DNA of 64,000 nucleotides from Paraburkholderia tropica (GCF_914484835.1 NZ_CAJZAR010000028.1:1-64000), one strand, 5' to 3'; shown: positions 1 through 12,390, numbered from the stretch's first letter. Program-made: numbers and translations. The notes: generated from the letters alone by a model not told the origin.

Positions 1-182
1 GACGAGGCGCGCGAGCGGCGCGCCGAGCAGCGCGTCGGCGGTGGTGCCCGCGAGCGCGCCGCAATTGGCGCTGAGCTGCACGATGCGGCCCGCGTCGTCG
101 AGGCTCGCGAGATAGCCGTGCGGCTGGATGCTGCCGGGAACGTGGATCGGTTCGCGTGCGCAATCGGTCTGCGGATTCACGC

Positions 183-186
<4 letters not shown>
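1..186 (-). CDS. bphP: Bacteriophytochrome, N-terminal fragment (runs off the left edge)
   Basis: Only the first 62 codons are in the window. The reading from ATG at 186 gives MSVNPQTDCAREPIHVPG followed by SIQPHGYLASLDDAGRIV. This is the hallmark N-terminal PAS segment of bacteriophytochromes: a cysteine (here residue 9) just before a REPIH-x-PGSIQPHG motif. In characterised family members that cysteine carries the biliverdin chromophore. The product should be a soluble red/far-red photoreceptor, usually a histidine kinase, but the GAF, PHY and output domains lie outside the window, so the output cannot be stated. The ATG overlaps the glgX stop codon by four bases (ATGA), so translation is probably coupled to glgX. 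Confidence 0.85.
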
Positions 187-2363
<2,177 letters not shown>

Positions 2364-2564
2364 GGGCTCTCGTGGAGGGGGCGCGGGAGGGGCGCAGTGA
2401 GGGAAGCAAGGTCCGGGCCCAGGTGGACAAGGCGGCGTGGCGCGTGTGGGCGGGGAGTTCGGCGCAGTGTTCGCGCGTGTGTGGCCCCGCTTTGTGTAAG
2501 TTTGGCCGGGTGGCTGTGAAGTTTTCACCCGATTTTTCCGGGCGCGTGCGAGGCGGCGCTCGCC

Positions 2565-2885
2565 TTACTTCACGGTCTGGATGACGTCGAAGCCTTCGAA
2601 TTCCGGGTGGCTCAGGTACAGCGGGCGGCTCTCGCCTGCATTGCCCGCGTTGCGGTGCGCGGCGCGGAAGGCGTCCGAGCGGGTCCAGGCTTCGAACGCT
2701 GCGTGGTTCGCCCAGATCGTGTGGCTCGCGTAGAGCGTGTGGTCGTCGCGTTGCGGGCCTTTGAGCAGATGGAACTCGATGAAGCCCGGGACGGTTTTCA
2801 GATGCGTGTCGCGGTTTTTCCAGACTTCTTCAAAGGCGGATTCGGAACCGGGCGCGACTTTGAAGCGGTTCATGGCGATGTACAT
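2565..2885 (-). CDS. IsdG/HmoA-type haem-degrading monooxygenase (ABM fold)
   Basis: A 106-residue protein of the antibiotic-biosynthesis-monooxygenase fold. It begins MYIAMNRFKVAPG and ends FEGFDVIQTVK. Asn6, Trp67 and His77 fall at the spacing of the IsdG/IsdI catalytic Asn-Trp-His set, within contexts MNRFK, FEAWTRS and FRAAHR. That argues for haem binding and oxidative haem cleavage rather than quinone or polyketide oxidation. Enzymes of this family release iron and a tetrapyrrole (staphylobilin, or biliverdin in some). A longer frame starts at 3005, but ATG at 2885 has a strong GAGGAG eight bases upstream and matches the family N-terminus. The gene lies 201 bp upstream of glgX on the same strand. 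Its exact product cannot be read from sequence. Confidence 0.75.
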   Translation of the reverse strand: MYIAMNRFKVAPGSESAFEEVWKNRDTHLKTVPGFIEFHLLKGPQRDDHTLYASHTIWANHAAFEAWTRSDAFRAAHRNAGNAGESRPLYLSHPEFEGFDVIQTVK

Positions 2886-2967
2886 GAGGCGGGCTCCTCG
2901 GTTTTGGGTTGGGTGTGCCTTTTCGATTATAGGGTTGTGAGGAGGCGGGGCGCTGTTGCATGACCGG

Positions 2968-3003
2968 GCCTGTTTTTCCCTGCAGCGACAGAGAAAAACA
3001 GGC
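2968..3003. terminator. Long hairpin between yheS and the haem monooxygenase gene
   Basis: A perfect 10-bp inverted repeat, GCCTGTTTTT with AAAAACAGGC, extends inwards by five more pairs with one mismatch to a six-base loop. It lies 51 bp past the yheS stop. No T-run follows outside the stem, so terminator function is inferred from position and stem strength. Confidence 0.5.
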
Positions 3004-3054
3004 ACATCGGATACTGACGATCGAAATCCCGCGCGGAATCTCAGATGACGATGT

Positions 3055-4719
<1,665 letters not shown>

Positions 4720-4825
4720 AAGAAGCTACTTCGGAGAGGAATGGCATGATAGCCGACCAGGCGTGCGGGGCCGTCTTTTTTGCGTCGTCCGCGTTGTGCG
4801 GCGCCCAGCCGGCTGAGCTTATTCC

Positions 4826-5158
4826 TCAGTCCAAAGCCAGATAGCCCGGCATTTGCGGCCGATACGCGGCCTCATCCCACTCTGCTTCCACGACGGACGT
4901 GAAATCGGTGGTTTGAAGCGCCGCGGTGTCCGCACCGGCAATCGGGCGTTTGCGCATGGCCTGACTCAGGATGTGAGCCGTGTGCCGGTAAAAGAGTTCG
5001 AGTTGCCGCGCATCCGATGCATGAGGCGCCAGGCCGAAAACAGCCTCGAGCGCCCGGCGTGGGAGATGAAAACGCTGAAGTCCGCGAATCACGCGAACCT
5101 GAAACACGACCCCGTCACTGTTGTGAGGGATTGCAGCCCAAACCAGCGCACTGCCCAT
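4826..5158 (-). CDS. Small hypothetical protein, DUF1488-like
   Basis: The 110-residue product is not firmly recognised. The central part reads like DUF1488 proteins of proteobacteria: a short beta segment, then FHLPRRALEAVFGL, a His/Arg-containing helix and an acidic tail ending EWDEAAYRPQMPGYLALD. There is no signal peptide or membrane segment and no cysteine motif. ATG at 5158 is the only start in frame that keeps the N-terminal strand. The gene ends 106 bp upstream of yheS on the same strand. No function is proposed. Confidence 0.5.
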   Translation of the reverse strand: MGSALVWAAIPHNSDGVVFQVRVIRGLQRFHLPRRALEAVFGLAPHASDARQLELFYRHTAHILSQAMRKRPIAGADTAALQTTDFTSVVEAEWDEAAYRPQMPGYLALD

Positions 5159-5343
5159 AACTTGCCCCCATTTGGCTACAAACCTGATTCAACGTTCGTT
5201 GCCCAATGATGGCTCTCTAAAAATCCATTTCAAAAATGCGCACGCCGGATTTTGCATTTTCACCACACGCGGGGTGAAATTTGATTGGCGCTTAGGCGAT
5301 TGCGCTCGCCTGGGCGCTAATCACGGGCCACGGGGACGCGGCT

Positions 5344-5568
5344 TTATCCGCGCGTGTCGACCCAGTGGCGTGCCCAGCGTGTCGAATGCTCCAGCGCCTG
5401 TTCTTCAGTCGCGAAGTAGTCGAGCGAATAGAACCGGTAGCTGGTTTCGGCTTGCGCGCTGTTGGTGCGCTCGAGCAGCAGATTGGAGGAAAAGCAGCCG
5501 TCGGGCAAACGATGTGCGGACGGTTGGACGGCATAGCCGTTGTATTGATGAATGTGTTTGTCTTGCAT
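5344..5568 (-). CDS. Small conserved-looking hypothetical protein next to cspA
   Basis: A 74-residue cytoplasmic protein starting MQDKHIHQYNGYAVQPSAHR and ending RWARHWVDTRG. It contains the Tyr/Phe-rich stretch YRFYSLDYFATEEQA and no cysteines beyond one, no signal and no membrane helix. A longer frame opens at 5616, but those 16 residues are AT-rich leader and MQDKH is the better start. No clear Shine-Dalgarno is seen. Codon use matches the surrounding genes, so it is probably real. The length, a beta-strand-rich N-terminus and a C-terminal amphipathic helix suggest a small regulatory or stress protein, but this is only impression. The function is unknown. Confidence 0.55.
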   Translation of the reverse strand: MQDKHIHQYNGYAVQPSAHRLPDGCFSSNLLLERTNSAQAETSYRFYSLDYFATEEQALEHSTRWARHWVDTRG

Positions 5569-5804
5569 TTTAATTTTATTGATGTCCGAACGCGCGTGTG
5601 CCGTGAGAACGTGCACAGGCGAGCCGATTCAAGCCATTGCGAGCCGAATCTAAAGCAGTCGGAAAGCTAAAAAGGCGTAGTCGCCGAAGGGGAGAATGAG
5701 GTGCAACGAGGCGTGTGGCGTCGGGCAAGCTGCCGGATATAAGGGGCAGCCAGATGCGATCGCGCCAACTTGGGGAGACTGTGCTCCGCGAGGGTGTCGC
5801 TGCA

Positions 5805-5831
5805 ACCCGGCGTCCGTGTCGGACGCCGGGT
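5805..5831 (-). terminator. Hairpin downstream of cspA
   Basis: ACCCGGCGTCC and GGACGCCGGGT form a perfect 11-bp stem with a five-base loop (GTGTC). It begins 10 bp past the cspA stop. There is no T-run on the cspA strand, but position and stem fit transcript termination or 3'-end protection. Confidence 0.65.
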
Positions 5832-5841
5832 CCTTCAAACT

Positions 5842-6045
5842 TTAGATCGGCTTGATGTTCGCCGCTTGCAGGCCCTTCGGACCTTGCTTGGTTTCGAAGC
5901 TCACTTTCTGGTTTTCAGCGAGCGTCTTGAAGCCGTCGGTCTTGATCTCGGAGAAATGTGCGAAGAGATCGTCGCCACCCTTGTCCGGGGTGATGAAGCC
6001 AAAGCCCTTGCTGTCGTTGAACCACTTAACGGTACCGGTTTCCAT
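5842..6045 (-). CDS. cspA: Cold-shock protein CspA family
   Basis: A 67-residue single cold-shock domain, a small beta-barrel that binds single-stranded RNA/DNA and acts as an RNA chaperone. The RNP1 motif KGFGFI (residues 13-18) and the RNP2-type segment DLFAHFSEI are intact. The N-terminus [20 protein letters not shown] and C-terminus [10 protein letters not shown] are textbook for the family. AAGG lies 11 bases before the ATG. About 340 bp without genes separate it from the dehydrogenase operon, enough for the long 5' leader typical of csp mRNAs. Whether this copy is cold-induced cannot be told from sequence. Confidence 0.95.
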   Translation of the reverse strand: METGTVKWFNDSKGFGFITPDKGGDDLFAHFSEIKTDGFKTLAENQKVSFETKQGPKGLQAANIKPI

Positions 6046-6330
6046 GAAATTACCCTTGAGGAAAAAATACGAAGATTCACTCTTTTAAAGAGAGCGTGTG
6101 CGAAGCGACAAGGAGGGAATGGACCACGAATACCGCTGGGAAGCGAGCAATTGATGAACAGCAATCGAACTTCTTGACCTTCGACCGCCACACTAACCGT
6201 GCGGGTGGGTCGGCGTCAAGATTTGATTTGTAACTGTTTTGTTATGCGGACGCTGAGTGGCGGGTTTGGTGGCGGGGAATGTGGCCCTGATTGGCTGCGC
6301 GGTTCATTGCGCGTGGGGCGCTGTGGCGGA
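6046..6330 (-). other. Noncoding leader/promoter region of cspA
   Basis: About 285 bp with no convincing gene. Next to the cspA start it is AT-rich and contains the small palindrome CTCTTTTAAAGAG at 6080-6092. It probably holds the cspA promoter and untranslated leader. No canonical cold-box sequence was recognised. Confidence 0.45.
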
Positions 6331-6357
6331 ACCGGCAAACCCCTGGGGTTTGCCGGT
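6331..6357 (-). terminator. Terminator of the FAD-dehydrogenase operon
   Basis: ACCGGCAAACCCC and GGGGTTTGCCGGT are perfect complements separated by one base, giving an effective 11-bp stem with a five-base loop. It lies 28 bp past the cytochrome c stop codon, between that operon and cspA. Confidence 0.75.
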
Positions 6358-6385
6358 GTTTGCTGCTCGTTTTACGACTCAGCCC

Positions 6386-7702
6386 TTACCGCTTCGCCTC
6401 AATACCCATCTGCGCCCGAACGCGCTTCACATCGTCCGCGCTGACCGCGCTCGCATGATTGCCCCACGCCGAGCGCACGAAGGTCGCGAGTTGCGCGATT
6501 TCGTCGTCGTCGTAGCGCCATGCGAACGGCGGCATCGCCAGCGGGGCCGGAGCCGATGCCGTCGACGGCAGGCGCGAGCCCGCGAGGATCACCGCGATCA
6601 GCGAGTCGGGATGCTCGGCGAGCACCGACGGGTTACCCGCGAGCGACGGGAACACGCGTGCCGCGCCTTCACCGTTCTGGCGGTGGCACGCCGCGCAGCT
6701 ATCGATGTAGATGCGCGAACCGATGTCGTTCGCATGGCCCGTCATGATCGCCGTGAGCGTCGCGTCGTCGGCCTTGTACGCGGGCGCGGAAGCGTCCGTC
6801 GAAGCCGGCGTCAGGCTCTTGAGGTACACCGCGATCGCGTGCAGGTCGGCATCGGTCAGATGCTGCGTGCTGTGCTCGACCACTTCGCCCATCGGGCCCG
6901 TGACGGCCGAATGTGCGTTGCGGCCCGTCTTCAGCAGCGCCACGATGTCCTCTTCCTTCCAGTCGCCGAGGCCCGCGCCCTTGTCGCCGCGCAGATTGAC
7001 CGGCGCGCTGCCGTCGATCTTCGCGCCGCTCAGGTAGCGTGCGCCCAGGCCGCTCAGGTCCACTTCCTGGAAGCCCACGCCGCGCGGCGTGTGGCAGGTG
7101 CCGCAGTGCGCGAGGCCTTGCACGAGGTACGCGCCGCGATTCCATTCGACGCTGTGCGCGTCGTCGGACTTGAAGCGTGTGTCGTCGTGGAAGACGCGGT
7201 TCCAGTACGCGAGCGGCCAGCGCGCGTTCAGCGGCCACGGAATGTCCGAGGGCGTGTTCGGCTGCGGCGAGGCGGCGACCTGGTTCGTGAAGTACGCGTA
7301 CAGGTCCTTCAGATCCGTGTCGCTGACCTTCGCATACGACGTGTACGGCATCGCCGGATACAGATGGCGGCCCTTCGGCGTCACGCCTTCGCGCATCGCC
7401 AGCACGAAGTCGTCGAAGCTCCAGTCGCCGATGCCGTGTTCCTTATCGGGCGTGATGTTGGTCGAATACACGGCGCCCAGCGGCGTCGCGAGCGGCACGC
7501 CGCCCGCGAACGGCGCGCCGCCCTTGGCGGTGTGGCAGGCCATACAGTCGCCCGCGCGGGCGAGGTATTCGCCGCGTGCGGCGTTGCCCGGCGCGGCGAG
7601 CGCCTGCGGGTCGATGGTCACGGCGGGCTTCGAGTGGCTGCCGGCCCACAGGCCGCCCACGACCACCACGACCGCGACGAGTGCTACAGAAAGTTTGCGC
7701 AT
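6386..7702 (-). CDS. Tri-haem cytochrome c subunit of membrane-bound FAD sugar(-acid) dehydrogenase
   Basis: The 438-residue periplasmic electron-transfer subunit has an N-terminal membrane anchor/signal (LSVALVAVVVVVGGLWAG). Three covalent haem sites follow: CMACH at about 53, CGTCH at about 200 and CAACH at about 336, the count and spacing of gluconate 2-dehydrogenase and fructose/sorbitol dehydrogenase cytochromes. It should pass electrons from the flavoprotein to ubiquinone. It starts 13 bp after the flavoprotein stop behind a GAGGAG site. The length matches gluconate 2-dehydrogenase cytochromes (about 440). An alcohol dehydrogenase cytochrome is the other possibility, but the gene order with a GMC flavoprotein and a Tat small subunit favours the sugar-acid type. 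Confidence 0.88.
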   Translation of the reverse strand: MRKLSVALVAVVVVVGGLWAGSHSKPAVTIDPQALAAPGNAARGEYLARAGDCMACHTAKGGAPFAGGVPLATPLGAVYSTNITPDKEHGIGDWSFDDFVLAMREGVTPKGRHLYPAMPYTSYAKVSDTDLKDLYAYFTNQVAASPQPNTPSDIPWPLNARWPLAYWNRVFHDDTRFKSDDAHSVEWNRGAYLVQGLAHCGTCHTPRGVGFQEVDLSGLGARYLSGAKIDGSAPVNLRGDKGAGLGDWKEEDIVALLKTGRNAHSAVTGPMGEVVEHSTQHLTDADLHAIAVYLKSLTPASTDASAPAYKADDATLTAIMTGHANDIGSRIYIDSCAACHRQNGEGAARVFPSLAGNPSVLAEHPDSLIAVILAGSRLPSTASAPAPLAMPPFAWRYDDDEIAQLATFVRSAWGNHASAVSADDVKRVRAQMGIEAKR

Positions 7703-7715
7703 GTCGTGTGGCTCC

Positions 7716-9494
7716 TCAAACCTGGACCATCGGGCCGGGGTTCTTCAAATAACGCTCGCGGATATTCGCGGCGGCCCAGTACGCCAGACCGCCGACGAGG
7801 CCGGTCGGGTTGTAGCCGATGCCGTGCGCGAACACGCTCGCGCCGAGCACGAACACGTTCGACACGTCCCAGCTTTGCAGGTACTTGTTGACCACCGAGG
7901 TCTTCGGGTCGGCGCCCATCGACGTGCCGCCGTTCACGTGCGTGCTCTGATACGCGCGGGTATCCCAGTGCGCGCCCGGCTTCAGGATGCGGCCCGAGAT
8001 GCTCTTCGGGTTCATCTGCCTGCCGATCTCCATCATCTTGCCGGCCACGTATTCCGAAGCGCGCAGGTCGTTGTCCTGCCAGTCGAGCGTGATGCGCAGC
8101 AGCGGTTCGCCGTAAGCGTCCTTGTAGGTCGGATCAAGGTCGGCGAAGCAGCCGCGATACGCCATGTTGCTGATCTGCGATTCGATACGGCCCGTGTGCA
8201 GGAAGTTATCCGCCACGGCCTGTTTCCATTCGCCGCCCCACTTGGGCGTGCCCTTGGGCAACGGAATGCCGCGCACCGGACCGTTGCCGGTCTGACGACC
8301 CCAGATGATGCCGCCGCCGATGAAGCCGAGCGAGCCGTGATCGAAGTTGTCCGCGTTGAACTCTTCGATGGCCTGGCCGCCGCCGCCCGCGCCCATGAAC
8401 TGGTTGATGTAGACGTCCTTGTCCCAGAACATGTTGACGCTGTTGAGCACCTGGTAGCAGAAGTTGCGGCCCACGGTGCCTTCGCCGGTATCGACGTTGT
8501 ACGGCGTGCCGATCTTCGACGACAGCATCAGGCGGATGTTGTGCAGCTGGAACGCACCGAGCACGACCATGTTGGCCGGCTGGAATACTTCGTTACCCTG
8601 AGCATCGATATAGGTGACGCCGGTGGCCTGCTTGCCGTCCTTGTCGAGTTCGACGCGCAGCACGTGCGAATTCACGCGCAGTTCGAAATTGGGCTTGCGC
8701 AGCAGCGCCGGAATGATCGCGGTTTGCGGCGAGGCCTTCGAGTAGTTCAGGCAGCCATAGTCGCTGCAGAAGCCGCAGAAGTTGCACGGGCCGAGCTGGC
8801 AGCCGTACTCGTTCGTGTACGCGCCCGAAGCGTTGCCCGCGGGCAGCGCGAACGGCTTGTAGCCGAGTTCGCGCGCGGCCTTGGCGAACAGACGTCCGGT
8901 CGGATGATCGGGCAGCGGCGGCAGCGGGAATTCACGCGAGCGATACGCTTCGAACGGATTGCCGCCTTCCTGCGGCTTGCCCTTGATGTTGCCGGCGCGG
9001 CCCGAGGTGCCGCACACATATTCCCAGCGGTCGAAGTGGGGTTCGAGTTCGTCGTAGGTCACGCCCCAGTCTTGCAGCTGCATGCCTTCGGGGATGAACT
9101 TCTCGCCGTAGCGTTCCTTCACGCGGCTATAGAGACGCAGTTCTTCCGCCGTCACGCGCGACTGCACGCCGGACCAGTGCGTGCCCGCGCCGCCGACGCC
9201 TTCGCCCGGCTTGAACGAGCCGATCTGACGATAGGGCAGGGCGGTGTCGTTCTTCGTGTGACGCGTGGTGACGGTGGTCTTCGCGAGATTCTGCAGCAGC
9301 GCATTGCGCGCCGAATACTTGATTTCGTCGACGATCTGCGGATACGCGAAATTCGGAATCGTGTCGCGGCCGTCGCCGCGTTCGAGCGCGACCACATCGA
9401 GGCCTGCGCTGCACAACTCCATCGCCATGATCGAGCCGGTCCAGCCGAAGCCGACGATCACGGCATCCACGGCCTTCTTTTTCACTGTTGCCAT
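7716..9494 (-). CDS. GMC-family FAD dehydrogenase large subunit (gluconate 2-dehydrogenase-like)
   Basis: The 592-residue catalytic subunit has the Rossmann FAD motif VIVGFGWTGSIMAMEL near residue 14 and a C-terminal GMC catalytic segment with the conserved His in QSTHVNGGTSMGADP. It has no signal peptide, so it is expected to be carried out folded with the Tat small subunit. A cysteine-rich segment at residues 232-248 (C-x4-C-x2-C-x2-C-x4-C) resembles the iron-sulphur-binding region of FAD glucose dehydrogenase. Length is closest to gluconate and 2-ketogluconate dehydrogenases (about 590). The substrate is inferred from family only; glucose, sorbitol or another polyol is possible. It follows the small subunit by six bases. 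Confidence 0.87.
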   Translation of the reverse strand: MATVKKKAVDAVIVGFGWTGSIMAMELCSAGLDVVALERGDGRDTIPNFAYPQIVDEIKYSARNALLQNLAKTTVTTRHTKNDTALPYRQIGSFKPGEGVGGAGTHWSGVQSRVTAEELRLYSRVKERYGEKFIPEGMQLQDWGVTYDELEPHFDRWEYVCGTSGRAGNIKGKPQEGGNPFEAYRSREFPLPPLPDHPTGRLFAKAARELGYKPFALPAGNASGAYTNEYGCQLGPCNFCGFCSDYGCLNYSKASPQTAIIPALLRKPNFELRVNSHVLRVELDKDGKQATGVTYIDAQGNEVFQPANMVVLGAFQLHNIRLMLSSKIGTPYNVDTGEGTVGRNFCYQVLNSVNMFWDKDVYINQFMGAGGGGQAIEEFNADNFDHGSLGFIGGGIIWGRQTGNGPVRGIPLPKGTPKWGGEWKQAVADNFLHTGRIESQISNMAYRGCFADLDPTYKDAYGEPLLRITLDWQDNDLRASEYVAGKMMEIGRQMNPKSISGRILKPGAHWDTRAYQSTHVNGGTSMGADPKTSVVNKYLQSWDVSNVFVLGASVFAHGIGYNPTGLVGGLAYWAAANIRERYLKNPGPMVQV

Positions 9495-9500
9495 ATTCTT

Positions 9501-10232
9501 TTAACCTCGCTTTCCGTATTGGCTGACCGGGCCGTACGGATACGGTTTCGATTCGGTGACCCACTCGACGTAATCCGCGCGCGCGCCCGGATAGCCGATC
9601 ATCTTCCACGCGGCCATGTCCTTGTTGCCGCCGTACATCGGGTCGCCGAAGAAGCCTTCCATGGTGTTCTTGAGCAGGAAGCCGCTGAAGAACGACTTGA
9701 CGTTGAAGTCGTCCTCGATCTTGCCGCCTTCGACATCCTTCAGGAATGCGATCTGTTTTTCCTTGTCCAGCTGCGCGAAGGTCTTGCCGCCGAAATGGGC
9801 CTTGCAATAGGCGTCGATCGCGCGGATGCCGAGGCGATATTGTTCCTTCGGCGTGAGCTTCGACTGATAGCCGAACTCGGGCGCGCCCTTCTGGAAGGGG
9901 CCTTGCATGTACCAGCGCGAAGCGTCGCCGTAACCGGTTTGCAGTTGACGGTCGATGTATTGCGGCACGCCCAGTTCGACGGCGCCGGGACCGTTGTGAT
10001 CCTTCGGGATCAGGCAGTCGCACGCGGCGTTCACGAAGGCCCATTCGTCGGGCGTGAAATAGCCGGGCTGATAGTTTTCCTGCGCGGGGGTGTCGGGCGG
10101 AGGCGCGGAGCGCTTGATGTCGTCCGCGGTGGGACGCAGCACGGCGGAGGCCGTGCCGACGGCGGCGACGGGCACGATCGCAATCGATCCTTTGAGGAAC
10201 GAGCGGCGGCCCGCCTTGTCAGGCGATGTCAT
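9501..10232 (-). CDS. Tat-exported small subunit (gluconate 2-dehydrogenase subunit 3 family)
   Basis: The 243-residue product starts MTSPDKAGRRSFLKGSIAIV, a clear twin-arginine signal (RRSFLKG) followed by a hydrophobic stretch. The mature part contains FTPDEWAFVNAACDCLIP and GGNKDMAAWKMIGYPGAR, typical of the gluconate 2-dehydrogenase subunit 3 family. That subunit escorts the flavoprotein through the Tat system and helps hold the complex. A frame extends upstream to 10421, but ATG at 10232 puts the Tat motif near the N-terminus and has GGAG ten bases upstream. It is first in a three-gene operon (small, flavoprotein, cytochrome), the usual order. Confidence 0.88.
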   Translation of the reverse strand: MTSPDKAGRRSFLKGSIAIVPVAAVGTASAVLRPTADDIKRSAPPPDTPAQENYQPGYFTPDEWAFVNAACDCLIPKDHNGPGAVELGVPQYIDRQLQTGYGDASRWYMQGPFQKGAPEFGYQSKLTPKEQYRLGIRAIDAYCKAHFGGKTFAQLDKEKQIAFLKDVEGGKIEDDFNVKSFFSGFLLKNTMEGFFGDPMYGGNKDMAAWKMIGYPGARADYVEWVTESKPYPYGPVSQYGKRG

Positions 10233-10449
10233 GAGAGGGGGACTCCAGCGAGTGGCGTGTGGGGTGCGTGCAGTCGGCGGCGTGGCGGTGCAGCGCTGCG
10301 CAGGCCGCGATGACGCGCGTGTGTTGCTAGTGGGTGCTGCCTGGTTACTGCGTGGGTGTTGCCTGGTTAAAACGAAGCGGATGCGTTGAATCCGGCCGAT
10401 CCGGCGGCGCGCGTTTCCCATCCCTCGAAAACGCGCCCGCCTGAACGCG

Positions 10450-11985
10450 TCAAGCGACGCGGAAGATCTGCACGGTGCTGCTGAGCTTGGTCGACTGCGT
10501 GTCGAGCGCCTGTGCGGCGGCGGTGACCTGCTCGACGAGCGCGGCGTTCTGCTGCGTGACTTCGTCCATCTGCGTGACGGCGGTGTCCACCTGCTCGATG
10601 CCGCTTTGCTGCTGCTCCGAAGCCGAGGCGATCTCGTTCATGATCGCGGTGACACGCTCGACGGCCGTGTGCAGTTCCGACATCGTCGCGCCCGCCGACG
10701 ACACGAGGTTCGTGCCGTGCGAAACCGTCTCGACCGAGTTGGCGATCAGATCCTTGATTTCCTTCGCCGCCGCCGCCGAACGCTGTGCGAGCGAGCGCAC
10801 TTCGCTCGCCACGACCGCGAAGCCGCGGCCCTGTTCGCCGGCGCGCGCCGCTTCCACGGCTGCGTTGAGCGCGAGAATGTTGGTCTGGAACGCGATGCCT
10901 TCGATCATCGCCGTGATGTCGGAGATCTTGCGCGAGCTGCCTTCGATCTCGTCCATCGTGGTCACGACCTGCTGCACGACTTCGGTGCCGCGCGCCGCGA
11001 CGCTGGCGGCGGTCTGCGCGAGGTCGCTGCCGGTGCGGGCGTTGTCGGTGTTCTGCTTCACCGCCGAGGTCAGTTCGTTCATGCTGGCGGCCGTTTCCTG
11101 CAGCGACGCCGCCTGTTCTTCGGTACGCGCGGACAGATCGATCATGCCTGCCGCGATCTGGCGCGTCGCCACCGACACCGACTCGCTGCCCGAGCGCACC
11201 GCGCCCGTCACGCCGCCGAGTTCCTTGCGGGTCTTTTCGATGCTTTCGAGCAGCGTGCCCATTTCGTCGTTGCGGTTGGCGCGCACGGTCTGGCTCAGAT
11301 TGCCGCCCGAGATCTGCGCGAGGCTGTCGAGCGCGTAGTTCAGCGGCGTCATGATCGCGCGGCTCAGCATGATCCAGCCGAGACCGGCGGCCACGAGGCC
11401 GAGCACGACCATCACGGCGCTGATCGTCGAGAACATGTAGAAGTTCGATTCAGCCTGCTCGTAGCGCGTTTTCGCGTTCTCGTAGAGATGCTTCTTGACC
11501 TCGTTGTTCGCCGCGCTCATCGCGCTGTAGAGGTCGGAGAGCTGCGTCATCGCGATGTTGTCCGCCGTTGCCTTGTCGCCCGATTGCAGCGCCTTCGTGA
11601 AGGCCGAGACGGCGTCGCGCATGTTGGTGCGGCGCTCGGTGGTCTTCTCGATCAGCGGCAGCTCGTCCGGCTCGTGCGGCATCTGCTGGAACTTGGTCCA
11701 CCACTCGTCGGAGTTCTTGAAGAAGCCCGCCGCGCGTTGCAGCTGGTCGGGGACCGTGGGCGCTTCCGGATGCAGCGCCACGCGGTCGAGCACGAGACGC
11801 GTGCGCGCGATGTAGATCTCCGCGTTGTCGATCGCCGTGGATTCGGCGAGCTTGTTGCGGTAGGTGTCACGGTTCGCGCTGTTCGCCTTTTCCGTGCTGA
11901 TGAAGCCCAGCACGCCGGAAACGGTGAGCAGGGCGGCGAGAAGTGCGAAGGTTAGCGCGATACGCGCTCTTATCGTTAGTGTCAT
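10450..11985 (-). CDS. Methyl-accepting chemotaxis protein
   Basis: A 511-residue inner-membrane chemoreceptor. TM1 is near residues 8-30. A periplasmic four-helix-bundle ligand domain (about 31-188) follows, then TM2 (about 189-212), a HAMP domain and a coiled-coil signalling domain. The conserved hairpin tip reads [20 protein letters not shown] then [20 protein letters not shown]. The protein ends [11 protein letters not shown] and lacks a CheR/CheB-tethering pentapeptide, unlike the second receptor at 39953. Its ligand is unknown. A sigma-28-like promoter lies upstream, so it is probably expressed with the flagellar regulon. It is monocistronic. Confidence 0.93.
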   Translation of the reverse strand: MTLTIRARIALTFALLAALLTVSGVLGFISTEKANSANRDTYRNKLAESTAIDNAEIYIARTRLVLDRVALHPEAPTVPDQLQRAAGFFKNSDEWWTKFQQMPHEPDELPLIEKTTERRTNMRDAVSAFTKALQSGDKATADNIAMTQLSDLYSAMSAANNEVKKHLYENAKTRYEQAESNFYMFSTISAVMVVLGLVAAGLGWIMLSRAIMTPLNYALDSLAQISGGNLSQTVRANRNDEMGTLLESIEKTRKELGGVTGAVRSGSESVSVATRQIAAGMIDLSARTEEQAASLQETAASMNELTSAVKQNTDNARTGSDLAQTAASVAARGTEVVQQVVTTMDEIEGSSRKISDITAMIEGIAFQTNILALNAAVEAARAGEQGRGFAVVASEVRSLAQRSAAAAKEIKDLIANSVETVSHGTNLVSSAGATMSELHTAVERVTAIMNEIASASEQQQSGIEQVDTAVTQMDEVTQQNAALVEQVTAAAQALDTQSTKLSSTVQIFRVA

Positions 11986-12067
11986 GCGTCTGTACCGATT
12001 TGACCAGGGAAGACGTGGCGCGACGAGCTAGGGATGCGGCGGCTGATCTGTCGCGGGCGTCTCCTCC

Positions 12068-12094
12068 TTATCGACATTCGTCTGACCATATTTA
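12068..12094 (-). promoter_or_regulatory. Sigma-28 (FliA)-type promoter for the chemoreceptor gene
   Basis: Read on the minus strand the segment is TAAA, 15 bases, then GTCGATAA. The sigma-28 consensus is TAAA-N15-GCCGATAA, so 11 of 12 specified bases match at the correct spacing. It lies about 85 bp upstream of the receptor ATG. The surrounding 11986-12390 region holds no other feature that I can support. Confidence 0.7.
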
Positions 12095-12390
12095 GGGCAA
12101 ATCTAAAATATTTTTAAGGAACTACTGAAATCCCTTTGAAATCAGGCTGTAAGGAAATGCGGGGAACGACCGTGGCACGCCGGGCAAGGCTTCCAGACGG
12201 TGCAAACGTTGGCGAATGGTCGTGCAGGTCTTGCCGAGTCTTTCGCTATCTTTCTGAAAGATTTGAAAATCCTTCAACGAGAGCGCCAATTATCAAAGGC
12301 TGCAGGGGTACGCAGAATGACGTCATGGCAGCGCGAGAAACGCCTCGCGGCTCAGCCACCGACCTCTATCCGCCGACTCTGGAGCCCATC

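Noticed and set aside
7089..10313. Plus-strand open frame of 1074 codons opposite the dehydrogenase operon
   Set aside because: It is an antisense shadow. The minus strand carries three genes with haem, FAD and Tat motifs, whereas this frame has no domain and is rich in Arg, Ala, Val and His.
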